Positions 29,532-38,459 of a DNA stretch of 64,000 bases are shown here, piece by piece. The stretch is from assembly GCA_049613795.1 (NCBI GenBank), contig JBMZCX010000003.1:1-64000 (forward strand), written 5' to 3'. Numbering within the stretch: the stretch's first letter is position 1; each line of letters opens with the position of its first letter. Source of the stretch: Thalassotalea_B sp049613795. Lineage in GTDB: Bacteria > Pseudomonadota > Gammaproteobacteria > Enterobacterales > Alteromonadaceae. The translations under genes and the position numbers were made by a program. The notes under the pieces were generated by a model that saw only the letters and a program-made list of their open reading frames with translations, made no database searches and was not told the origin of the DNA.

Positions 29532-29559
29532 ATTATCCCTGATTCAGTGCCTTGCGCAA
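29532..29559 (-). promoter_or_regulatory. Putative promoter of the msh operon
   Basis: On the minus strand TTGCGC is followed after 16 bases by GATAAT, about 40 bases upstream of mshI. The spacing is one short of ideal and the -35 is weak, but it is the best match in the gap between mshI and the divergent deaminase gene. Confidence 0.4.
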
Positions 29560-29619
29560 GTTTTTTAAGTATTATAACGATAATAAAAAATTATTAAGCA
29601 AATAATATTGCTCATATTT

Positions 29620-30558
29620 ATGAAAAACAAGTCTATATTACAAGCGATTCAACACCCTCTATTTAGCCAACACAAAGTGAGAGTTTCAATTAAACGTGAC
29701 GACCAAATTCACCCGATTATTTCGGGTAATAAATGGCGTAAACTTTATTTTAACTTACGCTTGGCAAAATCAAAAAATTACCAAGGTATTATTAGTTTTG
29801 GCGGCTGCTATTCTAATCATATTCATGCGCTTGCTTTTGCCTGTAGGCAACAAAACCTAAAGTGCATCGCCTACATTAGAGGCGAGGAATCTAGCCAAAG
29901 TAATTACACACTGTCTTGGGCTAAACATTGGGGAATGACGCTTATTTTTCTTGATCGTAAAACTTACAAGCAACGACAAGACGAAAGTTTTTTAAAAGAC
30001 ATACAACAGCAATATCCAGACTATTTTATTGTCCCTGAAGGCGGCAGTAATCAACTTGCATTACAAGGTGTTGGCGAAGTAATTACTGAACTAAACCAGC
30101 AATGCACCTTTGACACATTATTAGCGCCTGTTGGTAGTGGCGGTACATTAGCAGGGCTTATTAAGCAAGATAACAATCAACATGACATATTGGGGATTGC
30201 AGTATTAAAACAAAGTGATTACCTACATAAAGAGGTTAATAACTTACTCGGTAATGAGGTGGAGTATCGTCGCTGGTCAATTATCAACAATTATCATGGC
30301 GGAGGTTATGCGAAATTCAGTGCCGACGATGCTCAGCGGATTTTGCAATTTTCAAATGAAATAGGCATCCCATTTGAGCCTATTTACACAGGAAAAATGC
30401 TACTGGCTTTACTCGGTTTATTAGCACAAGGGTACTTTAAAGTAGATCAGCATATTGTATTACTACATACTGGTGGCCTGCAAGGCATTGCTGGGTTAAT
30501 AGAACAAGGAAGATTAAACCCAACCGACTGGCTTATACCGCCTGAGCCACCGGCTTGA
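29620..30558 (+). CDS. PLP-dependent deaminase / D-cysteine desulfhydrase family protein
   Basis: Fold-type II PLP enzyme of 312 residues in the ACC deaminase/D-cysteine desulfhydrase family. The PLP lysine is likely K38 in SGNKWRKLYFNL. Further matches are FGGCYSNHIHALA, PEGGSNQLALQG and a phosphate cup near PVGSGGTLAG. Members release ammonia or sulfide from D-amino acids or ACC; the substrate here cannot be told from sequence. The ATG at 29620 is preferred over a TTG at 29608. It lies between mshI and mshH on the opposite strand, and its 3' end overlaps the mshH end by 26 bases. Confidence 0.87.
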   Translation: MKNKSILQAIQHPLFSQHKVRVSIKRDDQIHPIISGNKWRKLYFNLRLAKSKNYQGIISFGGCYSNHIHALAFACRQQNLKCIAYIRGEESSQSNYTLSWAKHWGMTLIFLDRKTYKQRQDESFLKDIQQQYPDYFIVPEGGSNQLALQGVGEVITELNQQCTFDTLLAPVGSGGTLAGLIKQDNNQHDILGIAVLKQSDYLHKEVNNLLGNEVEYRRWSIINNYHGGGYAKFSADDAQRILQFSNEIGIPFEPIYTGKMLLALLGLLAQGYFKVDQHIVLLHTGGLQGIAGLIEQGRLNPTDWLIPPEPPA

Positions 30559-32155
30559 TAAAAAAGTGCCCTTGACCACCATTGATCCCCAAGGCTTCTA
30601 ATACCTGCCACTCCTCTTTACTTTCTACACCTAATGCATAAACATTAATGTTTAGAGGAGTACAAATAGTCTTTAGACTTTGAATAACTGTTTGATTTTC
30701 AGGCTTATGCTGAATATTCAACACCACACTTCGATGAAGCTTTAATGCCGAAATAGGACATTCTTTTAAATAATGCGTACTCATGACATATTGCCCCACT
30801 TTATCTGCAATTATCGCTATCCCTTGGTTATTTAAATGAAAAATTATAGGCTTTAGTTGCGCGAGATGGTTAACCAAATGATACTCACTAATCTCAATAA
30901 TAATTTTTTTTACAATACTAGGATATTGGTTTATCAAATCATAAAATTGAGCAATAAACTGTGGTGATAATAATGACTCTATCGATAGGTTTAAGCTACA
31001 ACTAGCTTGCTCTTTTTCATAAGAAAGCAATTTACACACTTGCTCAAATATAAGTAAATCAACCTCTTTGCTAAAGCCGCACTTTCGCACCATCGGCATA
31101 AATATTCTTGCACTAATTAGCTGCCCCTCAGCATCTCGCATTTTTGCTAACACTTCTTGGTGACGTATTTTCTTGGTTGCTTGATCAACGACTGGCTGAA
31201 AATAAATAATAAAGGCGTTCTTTGAAATAATGCTGTTAAGCATGGTTCGCCATTTAAGCGAGCCTTGAGCTTGCTCTACTTCATCTTTATCGTACATAAA
31301 CCATTGTGACGGCCCTTGCAATTGTGCTGATCTTAATGCCATATCAGCCTCTGCCATTACTTGATAAGGTTTTGCTGAGTGACGAAAAAAACTAATACCT
31401 AAATGAATACACTCATCATTGCTGATCCCCACAGGTAAAGACACCGACATTAAGTTGTTAATTAAACGGGTGGCAAGCCTTTCAGTTTCTTTAACAAAAA
31501 TATTAGGGATAAGTAGCGCCAATTCAAAATCATTATGACGCGCAATAAAATAATTTGGCAAATGCACTAAACGATGCTGTAACGTTCGAATAAAGGTATT
31601 TAGTAATGACGTGGCCTGTTGTTTTCCGTAAAGGCTTTGCACGGTATCACACTCTTTAAAATGGAAAAGCAGCACGGCACCATGAGCATCACCCTCTTGT
31701 AATAAAGCTTCTAAACGGTTATTGAAAAATTCTCGGTTACCAATGCCCGTTTCAGCATCAAGTAATGCTTTCTCTCTTACAAGCATATCAAATGAACTAT
31801 TACCCTCAGACTCTGCAATTAGTTGGTGTTGCAACTTAGCAATAGTATGACCAATAGGAGTATTGAGCTTTAGCAAAGGAATAACGTTTTCATTATCGCT
31901 TTGTGTCGCCCAGCTTTCTAGCACTTGAATGGGAGCAAACGTTTGCTTTAAAGCAGTAGTTAAGACTGCTTTAAGTCGACTAATAACAATTAACAATACA
32001 CCTGCACTTATAGAGATAAAGAGGGTCATTGCTAAGTTAATAGTGAAAAATGCGGTGAGAATGAAAAGTGCAATTAAAGTTGAAACTACCAATCCCTGTA
32101 ACAGGGAAAATCCAATATTTATTATTTTTTGTGGATGGTTATTCGCACTATTCAT
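30533..32155 (-). CDS. mshH: MshH / CsrD-like degenerate GGDEF-EAL regulator
   Basis: Membrane protein of 540 residues with two helices (about 12-57), a GGDEF-like domain (about 130-290) and an EAL-like domain (about 300-535). Both active sites are broken: RHNDFE (206-211) stands where GGDEF should be, and EVL (334-336) replaces EAL. That is the pattern of CsrD, which promotes RNase E decay of the CsrB/C RNAs without making or breaking c-di-GMP. MshH is the name of the CsrD homologue at Vibrio msh loci, and the position here fits. Confidence 0.85.
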   Translation of the reverse strand: MNSANNHPQKIINIGFSLLQGLVVSTLIALFILTAFFTINLAMTLFISISAGVLLIVISRLKAVLTTALKQTFAPIQVLESWATQSDNENVIPLLKLNTPIGHTIAKLQHQLIAESEGNSSFDMLVREKALLDAETGIGNREFFNNRLEALLQEGDAHGAVLLFHFKECDTVQSLYGKQQATSLLNTFIRTLQHRLVHLPNYFIARHNDFELALLIPNIFVKETERLATRLINNLMSVSLPVGISNDECIHLGISFFRHSAKPYQVMAEADMALRSAQLQGPSQWFMYDKDEVEQAQGSLKWRTMLNSIISKNAFIIYFQPVVDQATKKIRHQEVLAKMRDAEGQLISARIFMPMVRKCGFSKEVDLLIFEQVCKLLSYEKEQASCSLNLSIESLLSPQFIAQFYDLINQYPSIVKKIIIEISEYHLVNHLAQLKPIIFHLNNQGIAIIADKVGQYVMSTHYLKECPISALKLHRSVVLNIQHKPENQTVIQSLKTICTPLNINVYALGVESKEEWQVLEALGINGGQGHFFIKPVAQAV

Positions 32156-32230
32156 GAGTCTAAGCTATTAAGTTATTACTTTAATAACAGTGTAGACGGA
32201 TAGCGTAATTTTTTAAAACTTTTATTTCTT

Positions 32231-32268
32231 CTATAAAAAAACGCTACACAAGGCAGCGTTTTTTATAG
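32231..32268 (-). terminator. Intrinsic terminator of the rpsF-rplI operon
   Basis: Inverted repeat CTATAAAAAAACGCT / AGCGTTTTTTATAG with a nine-base loop, 22 bases past the rplI stop. On the minus strand the GC part (ACGCT/AGCGT) is followed by seven T. The A-run on the other side could make it work in both directions. It separates the ribosomal operon from mshH. Confidence 0.8.
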
Positions 32269-32289
32269 CAAAGTAGGTGTTAACTGAAA

Positions 32290-32742
32290 TTATGCTTCAG
32301 CAATAACAACAACTTTAATGCTTGTATCTACATCGTTGTGTAAGTGAATTACGATATCAAATTCACCTGTTTCACGAATAGTACCTAATGGCATACGTAC
32401 TTGAGCTTTAGCAACTTCAACACCAGCTTCAGTAATTGCATCAGCAATATCTTTAGTACCGATAGAACCGAATAACTTACCTTCGTCACCTGCAGTTGAT
32501 GCAATAGTGATTTCAGCTAATTCAACGATTTTAGCCGCTTGAGCTTCAGCAGCACTTAACGCTGCAGCTAATTGCTTTTCTAAATCAGCACGACGAGACT
32601 CAAAGTGCTCAACGTTTGCTTTAGATGCAAAAACAGCTTTGCCTTGTGGCAATAAAAAGTTACGTGCATAACCAGACTTAACAGTTACCTTGTCACCAAG
32701 GCCGCCTAATTTGGCGATTTTATCAAGAAGTATTACTTCCAT
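32290..32742 (-). CDS. rplI: 50S ribosomal protein bL9
   Basis: bL9 of 150 residues. The N-terminal RNA-binding domain begins MEVILLDKIAKLGGLGD and carries VKSGYARNFLLPQGKA. A long connecting helix is seen at about 42-75, then the C-terminal domain (GKLFGSIGTKDIADAI). The frame is open to a TTG two codons earlier, but the ATG at 32742 has AGGGG eight bases upstream and gives the family length. Last gene of rpsF-priB-rpsR-rplI. Confidence 0.98.
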   Translation of the reverse strand: MEVILLDKIAKLGGLGDKVTVKSGYARNFLLPQGKAVFASKANVEHFESRRADLEKQLAAALSAAEAQAAKIVELAEITIASTAGDEGKLFGSIGTKDIADAITEAGVEVAKAQVRMPLGTIRETGEFDIVIHLHNDVDTSIKVVVIAEA

Positions 32743-32762
32743 TTTCAAAACCCCTTATTAGG

Positions 32763-32990
32763 TTACTTATGTAAATCAGTATATGGTAATAATGCTAAGT
32801 AACGAGCACGCTTGATCGCACGACCAAGTTGACGTTGATATTTAGCAGCAGTACCAGTAATACGGCTAGGAACAATTTTACCACTTTCAGTGATATAGTT
32901 TTTTAACGTAGCGATATCTTTATAATCAATTTCGCTAGCGCCTTCCGCTGTGAAGCGGCAGAACTTACGACGTCTAAAAAAACGAGACAT
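32763..32990 (-). CDS. rpsR: 30S ribosomal protein bS18
   Basis: bS18 of 75 residues, the usual length, with the conserved basic start MSRFFRRRKFCRFTAEG and the core GKIVPSRITGTAAKYQRQLGRAIKRARYLALLPY. It binds bS6 on the platform of the small subunit. GGAGA lies six bases before the ATG. Confidence 0.98.
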   Translation of the reverse strand: MSRFFRRRKFCRFTAEGASEIDYKDIATLKNYITESGKIVPSRITGTAAKYQRQLGRAIKRARYLALLPYTDLHK

Positions 32991-33047
32991 GGATTTCTCC
33001 TAATATTTGGTGTTACTTTTTAGCTCAATGCTAATATCGGTAACAAC

Positions 33048-33353
33048 CTAATTAATCATTTCAATTTGCTGAGCATGTAAAACTAAAAGCGGATTACCAT
33101 TTTTAGATTCATGACGATTTATAAAACCTGTCACCTTTACATTATTGCCCGACATTAACTCACGTGTTAATAGTGATAATTCGCTAGTTGCCACTACTTG
33201 TATACGCACAAACGCTTGTCTGTTCATGCCTGCCTCTTGTTGAATTGACTTATGATCAATTGAAAATTGGCAATGTTCTATACCCGCAGGGCTAGTTGAA
33301 AATTTAGGCGTTTTAACCACTTCTCCAACTAACACTAAGCAATTATTTATCAC
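33048..33353 (-). CDS. priB: Primosomal replication protein PriB
   Basis: OB-fold single-strand DNA-binding protein of 101 residues that works with PriA and DnaT in replication restart. It matches the family in NNCLVLVGEV, CQFSIDHKS and NRQAFVRIQVVATSE. It sits between rpsF and rpsR as in E. coli. The start codon is GTG at 33353, six bases after the rpsF stop; no ATG gives a full-length protein. Confidence 0.94.
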   Translation of the reverse strand: MINNCLVLVGEVVKTPKFSTSPAGIEHCQFSIDHKSIQQEAGMNRQAFVRIQVVATSELSLLTRELMSGNNVKVTGFINRHESKNGNPLLVLHAQQIEMIN

Positions 33354-33359
33354 AGATTA

Positions 33360-33767
33360 CTATTCTTCGCTTGCAGCTTCTTCTACAGTTTCAGTAGGTT
33401 TAGCAGCAGGCGCTTCAGTAGCCTCTTTCTTAACATCACGACGGTCTTCTCTAGCAGCAGCCATAGCTGAAGCTTCAGTTACCGCGTTTTTCGTGCGCAT
33501 GATCATGTTACGAATAACAACATCGTTATAACGGAAAGAAGTTTCTAGTTCATCAATAGCTGCTTGAGGCGCTTCAACGTTCATTAAAACGTAGTGTGCT
33601 TTGTGCAATTTATTGATTGGGTATGCTAATTGGCGACGACCCCAGTCTTCAAGACGGTGGATTTTGCCTTCAACATTAGTGACGATGTCACTGTAACGCT
33701 GAATCATAGCAGGTACTTGTTCACTCTGATCAGGGTGAACCATAAATACGATTTCGTAATGACGCAT
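33360..33767 (-). CDS. rpsF: 30S ribosomal protein bS6
   Basis: bS6 of 135 residues with the family start MRHYEIVFMVHPDQSEQVP and the core NKLHKAHYVLMNVEAP. The C-terminal tail (about residues 100-135) is rich in Ala, Glu and Lys and ends in EE; RimK adds glutamates to such tails in E. coli. AAGGAG lies upstream of the ATG. First gene of the operon, with a good promoter about 95 bases upstream. Confidence 0.98.
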   Translation of the reverse strand: MRHYEIVFMVHPDQSEQVPAMIQRYSDIVTNVEGKIHRLEDWGRRQLAYPINKLHKAHYVLMNVEAPQAAIDELETSFRYNDVVIRNMIMRTKNAVTEASAMAAAREDRRDVKKEATEAPAAKPTETVEEAASEE

Positions 33768-34260
33768 TACGAGCTCCTTACGGTTGTAGCCTCTTATCCG
33801 GCTCAGCCAAACACCAGTATTGAGACAAGGAACAAAAAATTAGGGCTGAATTAAGGTCGCGTATTGTAGGTAAAACATACACAAAAGGCAAGACAAAGTT
33901 AAGAAAGGTAATTTGCTTTATAAAACAGTAAACAAAAAATTAATTATTAAAGAAATTAAGGTAGATTTTCCCTGCCGATAAAGCCCTTAATGGATAAGAC
34001 AAGTTATGCCATTCCGCATAAAGAAGTGCTCACTTACTTATACGGATTGCTATTAATACTTGATGAGAATAAAAAAATCTGCATATTATCGCCTAAACCC
34101 TAACGAGTAAGCTTTTCACCATATCCCTTAGCTCGAATTAATAAACCAATATGTTTGATTTTTTCAGTTCAACTAAAGGAGTAATGGCAAGCACAACTAG
34201 ATAATATCAATAACTTTCTCAGTAAAAGTAAGAGTGAACTGATTAAGTCTATGGATGATA
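33768..34260. other. 493-base gap between rlmB and rpsF; rpsF leader and promoter
   Basis: The first 125 bases hold the rpsF ribosome site, leader and promoter. On the minus strand the leader has two short nested stems (GGTGT/ACAACC around 33811-33815 and 33782-33787; AGCC/GGCT inside) and an ACCG just before the Shine-Dalgarno, reminiscent of the S6:S18 autoregulatory leader. The remaining 370 bases are AT-rich; I see no gene, tRNA or clear terminator there. Confidence 0.5.
33863..33891 (-). promoter_or_regulatory. Putative sigma-70 promoter of rpsF operon
   Basis: TTGCCT and TACAAT on the minus strand with exactly 17 bases between them. The predicted transcript would have a leader of about 85-90 bases. 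This is one of the best promoter matches in the window. Confidence 0.6.
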
Positions 34261-35013
34261 TTAACGACGTTGGCGTACAATCTCAAACAAACAGATACCT
34301 GTTGCTACCGACACATTTAAACTAGAGACACTCCCTTCCATTGGTAGTTTTACCAATTGGTCGCAATGTTCGCGTGTTAACCTGCGCATACCTTTACCTT
34401 CTGCGCCCATCACTAATGCCATTGGTCCATCAAGGGTAATATCGTACAAACAAGTATCTGTTTCACCTGCCGTACCTACAATCCATACGCCCATTTGCTG
34501 TAATTGCTTCATGGTGCGCGCTAAGTTAGTTACCTGTACTAGTGGAACGGTTTCAGCAGCACCTACCGCAACCTTTCTTACGGTGGCAGTTAATCGAGCC
34601 GCATTATCTTTAGGAACAATAATCGCTTGAACACCTGCCGCGTCAGCATTACGTAAACAAGCACCTAAATTATGTGGGTCGGTAACGCCGTCGAGTATTA
34701 ATAGAAATGGCGCTTTATCTTGCTTTTCAGCTGCTATCAAAATATCATCAAGATCAGCTTCAGTGTATGTTTTTCCTTGTGTAATACGTGCTAAAACACC
34801 TTGATGCTGCTCACCTTCACTTTTATCGTCTAATACTTTTCGGTTCACCATTTGAGCAGAAATATTATACTTTTTAGAGAGGTTAATAATGGGCATTAAG
34901 CGCTCATCTTCACGCCCTTTTAATAAAAAAATTTCAATAAAGCGCTCTGGGGAACGTTTTATTAATTCGTTTACTGCATGAATTCCAAATACTATTTCGT
35001 CTTGTTTTGCCAT
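34261..35013 (-). CDS. rlmB: 23S rRNA 2'-O-methyltransferase RlmB
   Basis: SPOUT methyltransferase of 250 residues that modifies G2251 in 23S rRNA. It has the TrmH/RlmB landmarks GIHAVNELIKRSPERF, LILDGVTDPHNLGACLRNADAAG and the knot SVSSLNVSVATGICLFE. The ATG at 35013 gives MAKQDEIVFGIHAV, nearest the family N-terminus. An in-frame ATG at 35034 would add seven residues and cannot be excluded. It lies 57 bases after rnr, as in many gammaproteobacteria. Confidence 0.95.
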   Translation of the reverse strand: MAKQDEIVFGIHAVNELIKRSPERFIEIFLLKGREDERLMPIINLSKKYNISAQMVNRKVLDDKSEGEQHQGVLARITQGKTYTEADLDDILIAAEKQDKAPFLLILDGVTDPHNLGACLRNADAAGVQAIIVPKDNAARLTATVRKVAVGAAETVPLVQVTNLARTMKQLQQMGVWIVGTAGETDTCLYDITLDGPMALVMGAEGKGMRRLTREHCDQLVKLPMEGSVSSLNVSVATGICLFEIVRQRR

Positions 35014-35070
35014 TATTTTGTCTTTTAAAGTCATTAATTTTATACGGTGAATTAACTACAACGGTTATTG

Positions 35071-37524
35071 CTACTTCTTTTTAGCCTTCCGTGCATTTTT
35101 ACCTGGTCGTTTCTTACTTGTACTCGTGCTTTTTGTTTTAGTTTTTTTCGATTTACTTTTTTTAGCTTTAGGCGCTACTTCTTTATCTTTTCGCTGCTTG
35201 CTTGCTGATGCCTTGGTACGTTCATGTTTTCCGCCTCGGCTATTACGATCAGAATTTTTACGTAAACTCTTTTTATCGCTATTTCCCGCGGGCAAAGGCT
35301 TAGCACGGCGGATCACGGCATTGTCACCAGAGAGTGCTAAATCAATTTTTTTCTCATCAAGATTTACCGCCGCTACTTGTACTTCAAGTACATCACCAAT
35401 ACGATATTTAACACCTGTTCTTTCACCACTTAAACACATGCGAACATCGTCAAAATGATAATAGTCGTGCCCCAATGACGTAATATGAATTAAGCCTTCA
35501 ATGTGTAAGTCTGACAAACGCACAAACATGCCAAAATTAGTCACCGTAGAAATAACCCCTTGGAAGGTGTCGCCAACATGGTCTTGCATAAATTCGCATT
35601 TAAGCCAGTCAGAAACATCACGCGTCGCATCGTCTGCACGTCGTTCAGTCATTGAGCAATGCTCACCTAATTCAATAACTGCTTCTGGCAAGTACTGATG
35701 AAAGCCTTGATTAGCATCGCTAGCGTGCTGCTGCTCTAAAATCGCTTTAATTACACGATGAACCACTAAATCAGGATAACGGCGAATAGGCGAAGTAAAA
35801 TGACTATAAGAAGCTAACGCTAGACCAAAATGTCCTAAGTTATCACTTTGATAAACCGCTTGTTTCATTGAACGCAGCAGCATGGTTTGAATTAATTCTT
35901 GATCAGGTCGCCCTGCCACTTTGGCTAAAATATTACTATAATCTTGTGGCTCAGGTAAGCCGTCTTCATTATCGTTTCGTGGCATTTGTAAGCCAAGTTC
36001 AGCAAGATAGCTAACAAAGTTATTAAACTTTTCTTCGCTTGGCTTATCGTGAACCCGAAAAAGCCCAGCAGCATTATGCTGTTCAATAAATTTCGCCGTT
36101 GCCACGTTCGCCATGATCATACATTCTTCAATGATTTTATGCGCGTCGTTACGAACCAGTGGCACAATAGATTCTATTTTGCGTTCCGCATTAAAGATAA
36201 ACTTAGATTCTTCAGTTTCAAAAGCAATAGCACCACGTTCAACCCGAGCGGTCATCATCGCTAAATACATTTGATAAAGGTTTTCAAGATCTCCCACTAG
36301 TGGTTGATATTGAGTACGTAATTCCTCATCGCCCTCTAAAATTGCCGCCACTTTAGTGTAAGTAAAGCGCGCTTTTGAACGCATAACCGCAGCATAAAAT
36401 TGGCTCTCAAGTAATTTACCTGTCGCGCTAACTTCCATTTCGCAAACCATACATAAACGATCAACATCAGGGTTTAATGAACATAACCCGTTTGACAGTT
36501 TTTCAGGCAACATAGGAATAACTTGGCTAGGAAAATAAACTGAATTACCACGTGCTATCGCTTCATCATCTAATGCGCTGTTCGGTCGAACATAGTAACT
36601 AACATCAGCAATAGCTACCCATAAGCGCCAACCGCCACTTTCTGTTGGTTGACAATATACAGCATCGTCAAAATCTCTCGCGTCTTCACCATCAATAGTC
36701 ACTAACGGCAGCTCTCGCAAATCTTTACGAGGCGCTTTGGCTTTTTCTTCAACTTCTTCCGCTATTTGCGCTATTTCTTGTTCAACTTCATTTGACCATT
36801 GATAAGGCAAGTCGTGCTCACGTAATGCTATTTGAATTTCCATACCCGGCGCCATGTGCTCACCTAGTACTTCAATCACTTTACCAACCGCATTCGCTCT
36901 TTTTGACGGCCGTTGAACAACGGTAACTACTACCATTTGCCCGTGGCGCGCGCCCATTTTTTCGTCTGGATCGATTAAAATATCTTGTTTAATACGTGCA
37001 TCGTCAGGCACCACAAAAGCAATATTATGTTCAACAAAAAAACGGCCCACAATACCTGCTTTTCGTGGCTCAATAACATCAACTATTTTTATTTCTTGCC
37101 GACCTTTTCTGTCTGTGCGGTCAACCAATATGGCTTCCACAATATCACCATGAATAACGCGCTGCATTTCATGTGACGAAATATAAAAGTCTTTACCCTT
37201 TTTCGCACCAGGGGCAACATCTTGCTCAAAAAAACCAAAGCCGTCTCTATGGCCAATAACTTTACCCGTTAGTAAGCTGCTTTTTACAACAATTGCGTAT
37301 TGTTTAAATTTATTGAAGAATATTTGACCTGCATTTTCCATCGCCCGCAAACGACGCTTAATACCAACAAGCTGATTATCTTCAGTGTACTTTAAGACGG
37401 TCGCTATTTCTTTAAAGGTAAGTGGTTTATGCGCCTGTTCAATAATCGACAACAGTAATTCTCGACTAGCAACAGGGTTGTCGTATTTTTGCGCTTCGCG
37501 TTTTAAATGAGGGTCTTTAATAAT
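35071..37524 (-). CDS. rnr: Ribonuclease R, probable AUU start
   Basis: Processive 3'-5' exoribonuclease of about 817 residues (E. coli 813). It shows an N-terminal helix-turn-helix region, cold-shock domains, the RNB catalytic block TIDGEDARDFDDAVY near residues 276-290, an S1 domain (about 645-730) and a lysine-rich tail. The first ordinary start codon is a TTG at 37452. Translation upstream of it gives KDPHLKREAQKYDNPVASRE, clearly homologous to the E. coli N-terminus (DPFQEREAEKYANPIPSRE). No ATG, GTG or TTG lies between the stop at 37567-37569 and 37452. I place the start at the ATT at 37524 by alignment; ATC at 37527 or ATT at 37521 are alternatives. Confidence 0.85.
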   Translation of the reverse strand: MIKDPHLKREAQKYDNPVASRELLLSIIEQAHKPLTFKEIATVLKYTEDNQLVGIKRRLRAMENAGQIFFNKFKQYAIVVKSSLLTGKVIGHRDGFGFFEQDVAPGAKKGKDFYISSHEMQRVIHGDIVEAILVDRTDRKGRQEIKIVDVIEPRKAGIVGRFFVEHNIAFVVPDDARIKQDILIDPDEKMGARHGQMVVVTVVQRPSKRANAVGKVIEVLGEHMAPGMEIQIALREHDLPYQWSNEVEQEIAQIAEEVEEKAKAPRKDLRELPLVTIDGEDARDFDDAVYCQPTESGGWRLWVAIADVSYYVRPNSALDDEAIARGNSVYFPSQVIPMLPEKLSNGLCSLNPDVDRLCMVCEMEVSATGKLLESQFYAAVMRSKARFTYTKVAAILEGDEELRTQYQPLVGDLENLYQMYLAMMTARVERGAIAFETEESKFIFNAERKIESIVPLVRNDAHKIIEECMIMANVATAKFIEQHNAAGLFRVHDKPSEEKFNNFVSYLAELGLQMPRNDNEDGLPEPQDYSNILAKVAGRPDQELIQTMLLRSMKQAVYQSDNLGHFGLALASYSHFTSPIRRYPDLVVHRVIKAILEQQHASDANQGFHQYLPEAVIELGEHCSMTERRADDATRDVSDWLKCEFMQDHVGDTFQGVISTVTNFGMFVRLSDLHIEGLIHITSLGHDYYHFDDVRMCLSGERTGVKYRIGDVLEVQVAAVNLDEKKIDLALSGDNAVIRRAKPLPAGNSDKKSLRKNSDRNSRGGKHERTKASASKQRKDKEVAPKAKKSKSKKTKTKSTSTSKKRPGKNARKAKKK

Positions 37525-37549
37525 GATGTTACTTAATTTATAAATTATA

Positions 37550-37578
37550 GGCTCAGTATAACTGACTTAAACTGAGCC
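37550..37578 (-). terminator. Hairpin between motX and rnr
   Basis: Eight-base perfect arms (GGCTCAGT / ACTGAGCC) at 37550-37557 and 37571-37578. On the minus strand TATAATTTATAA follows. It is 28 bases past the motX stop and about 26 bases before the likely rnr start, so it may end motX transcripts, shape the rnr leader, or both. The T-tail is weak. Confidence 0.5.
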
Positions 37579-37605
37579 TGCGATAAATATAGATAACCTA
37601 AATAT

Positions 37606-38232
37606 TTAATATTTACCTTTTTTAGCCGCGTTAACCACACGCTCTGGTAATTTTTCAGCTAATTGAGCAAGTAATAAGGTAATTTTTTTATGCGTTTTTT
37701 TGTCATCTGTTAACGAATGATGAAGTAATGAATAGAGCTCAGGATAATCAAGTGGACTGCCTTTACCCGAATTATAAATTTCAGCAAGGCGAATTTGTGC
37801 CTTAAGGTTATTTAAAATTGCCGCTTCTTTAAGGAAAAGAATTGCCTTGCGTAAGTCTGGCTGCATAAATTTTCCGATATGATAGTAGCGGCCTATTTGC
37901 TCTAACCCTTCAGGTAAACCTTGATCTGCTGAGAGCTGCATATAGTGCAAACCTAATTCAATATCTTTTTTTACACAAACGCCATAAGCAAGCATGTCAC
38001 CCCATAAAAATTGATAAGACGGCATTTCAGACTTAATTGCGCGCGCTTGAATGTCGTCTACCAATTGACATTCATCAACTACAACTTGGCTTAGGTGCTT
38101 ATTTTCTCTAATTAAGTCAAGCAATTGATTATCAGAATAAATTTGAACCGCTTCTAATTGCTGCGCATTAGCCTGAAACGTTACACTAGTGGCTAGCATT
38201 AATAGGTACACAATTTTTTTAAAATTTAACAT
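37606..38232 (-). CDS. motX: Sodium-type polar flagellar motor protein MotX
   Basis: Exported protein of 208 residues with a signal peptide (about 1-23, ending ANA-QQ) and Sel1/TPR-like repeats at about 70-185. Segments such as DDIQARAIKSEMPSYQFLWGDMLAYGVCV, GLPEGLEQIGRYY and AQIRLAEIYNSGKGSPLDY agree with Vibrio MotX. MotX with MotY forms the T ring that holds the PomA/PomB sodium stator. The two cysteines C55 and about C92 are conserved in the family. No other flagellar gene is in the window. Confidence 0.85.
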   Translation of the reverse strand: MLNFKKIVYLLMLATSVTFQANAQQLEAVQIYSDNQLLDLIRENKHLSQVVVDECQLVDDIQARAIKSEMPSYQFLWGDMLAYGVCVKKDIELGLHYMQLSADQGLPEGLEQIGRYYHIGKFMQPDLRKAILFLKEAAILNNLKAQIRLAEIYNSGKGSPLDYPELYSLLHHSLTDDKKTHKKITLLLAQLAEKLPERVVNAAKKGKY

Positions 38233-38459
38233 AATACCTTCACGTATTGGCTTACTGGTTTATAAATACCTTATCAATAGAGTATATCGACAAAGCGTTC
38301 ATTTTCTTTGATCTTTTTTAACATTCTTGCAATAAATAAAGCAAATTTAGTACCAGAATTACTACCAAATTATAATGCCAAGTTAGCGCTAAAATACCAC
38401 TTGCACTTAATAAATTAAACACTCAGAATGCCAGTGAGTGCTTTGATAAGTGAGGTAAT

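Noticed and set aside
33892..34260. Possible tRNA or small RNA gene in the rlmB-rpsF gap
   Set aside because: No cloverleaf, no T-loop consensus and no terminator could be found by eye.
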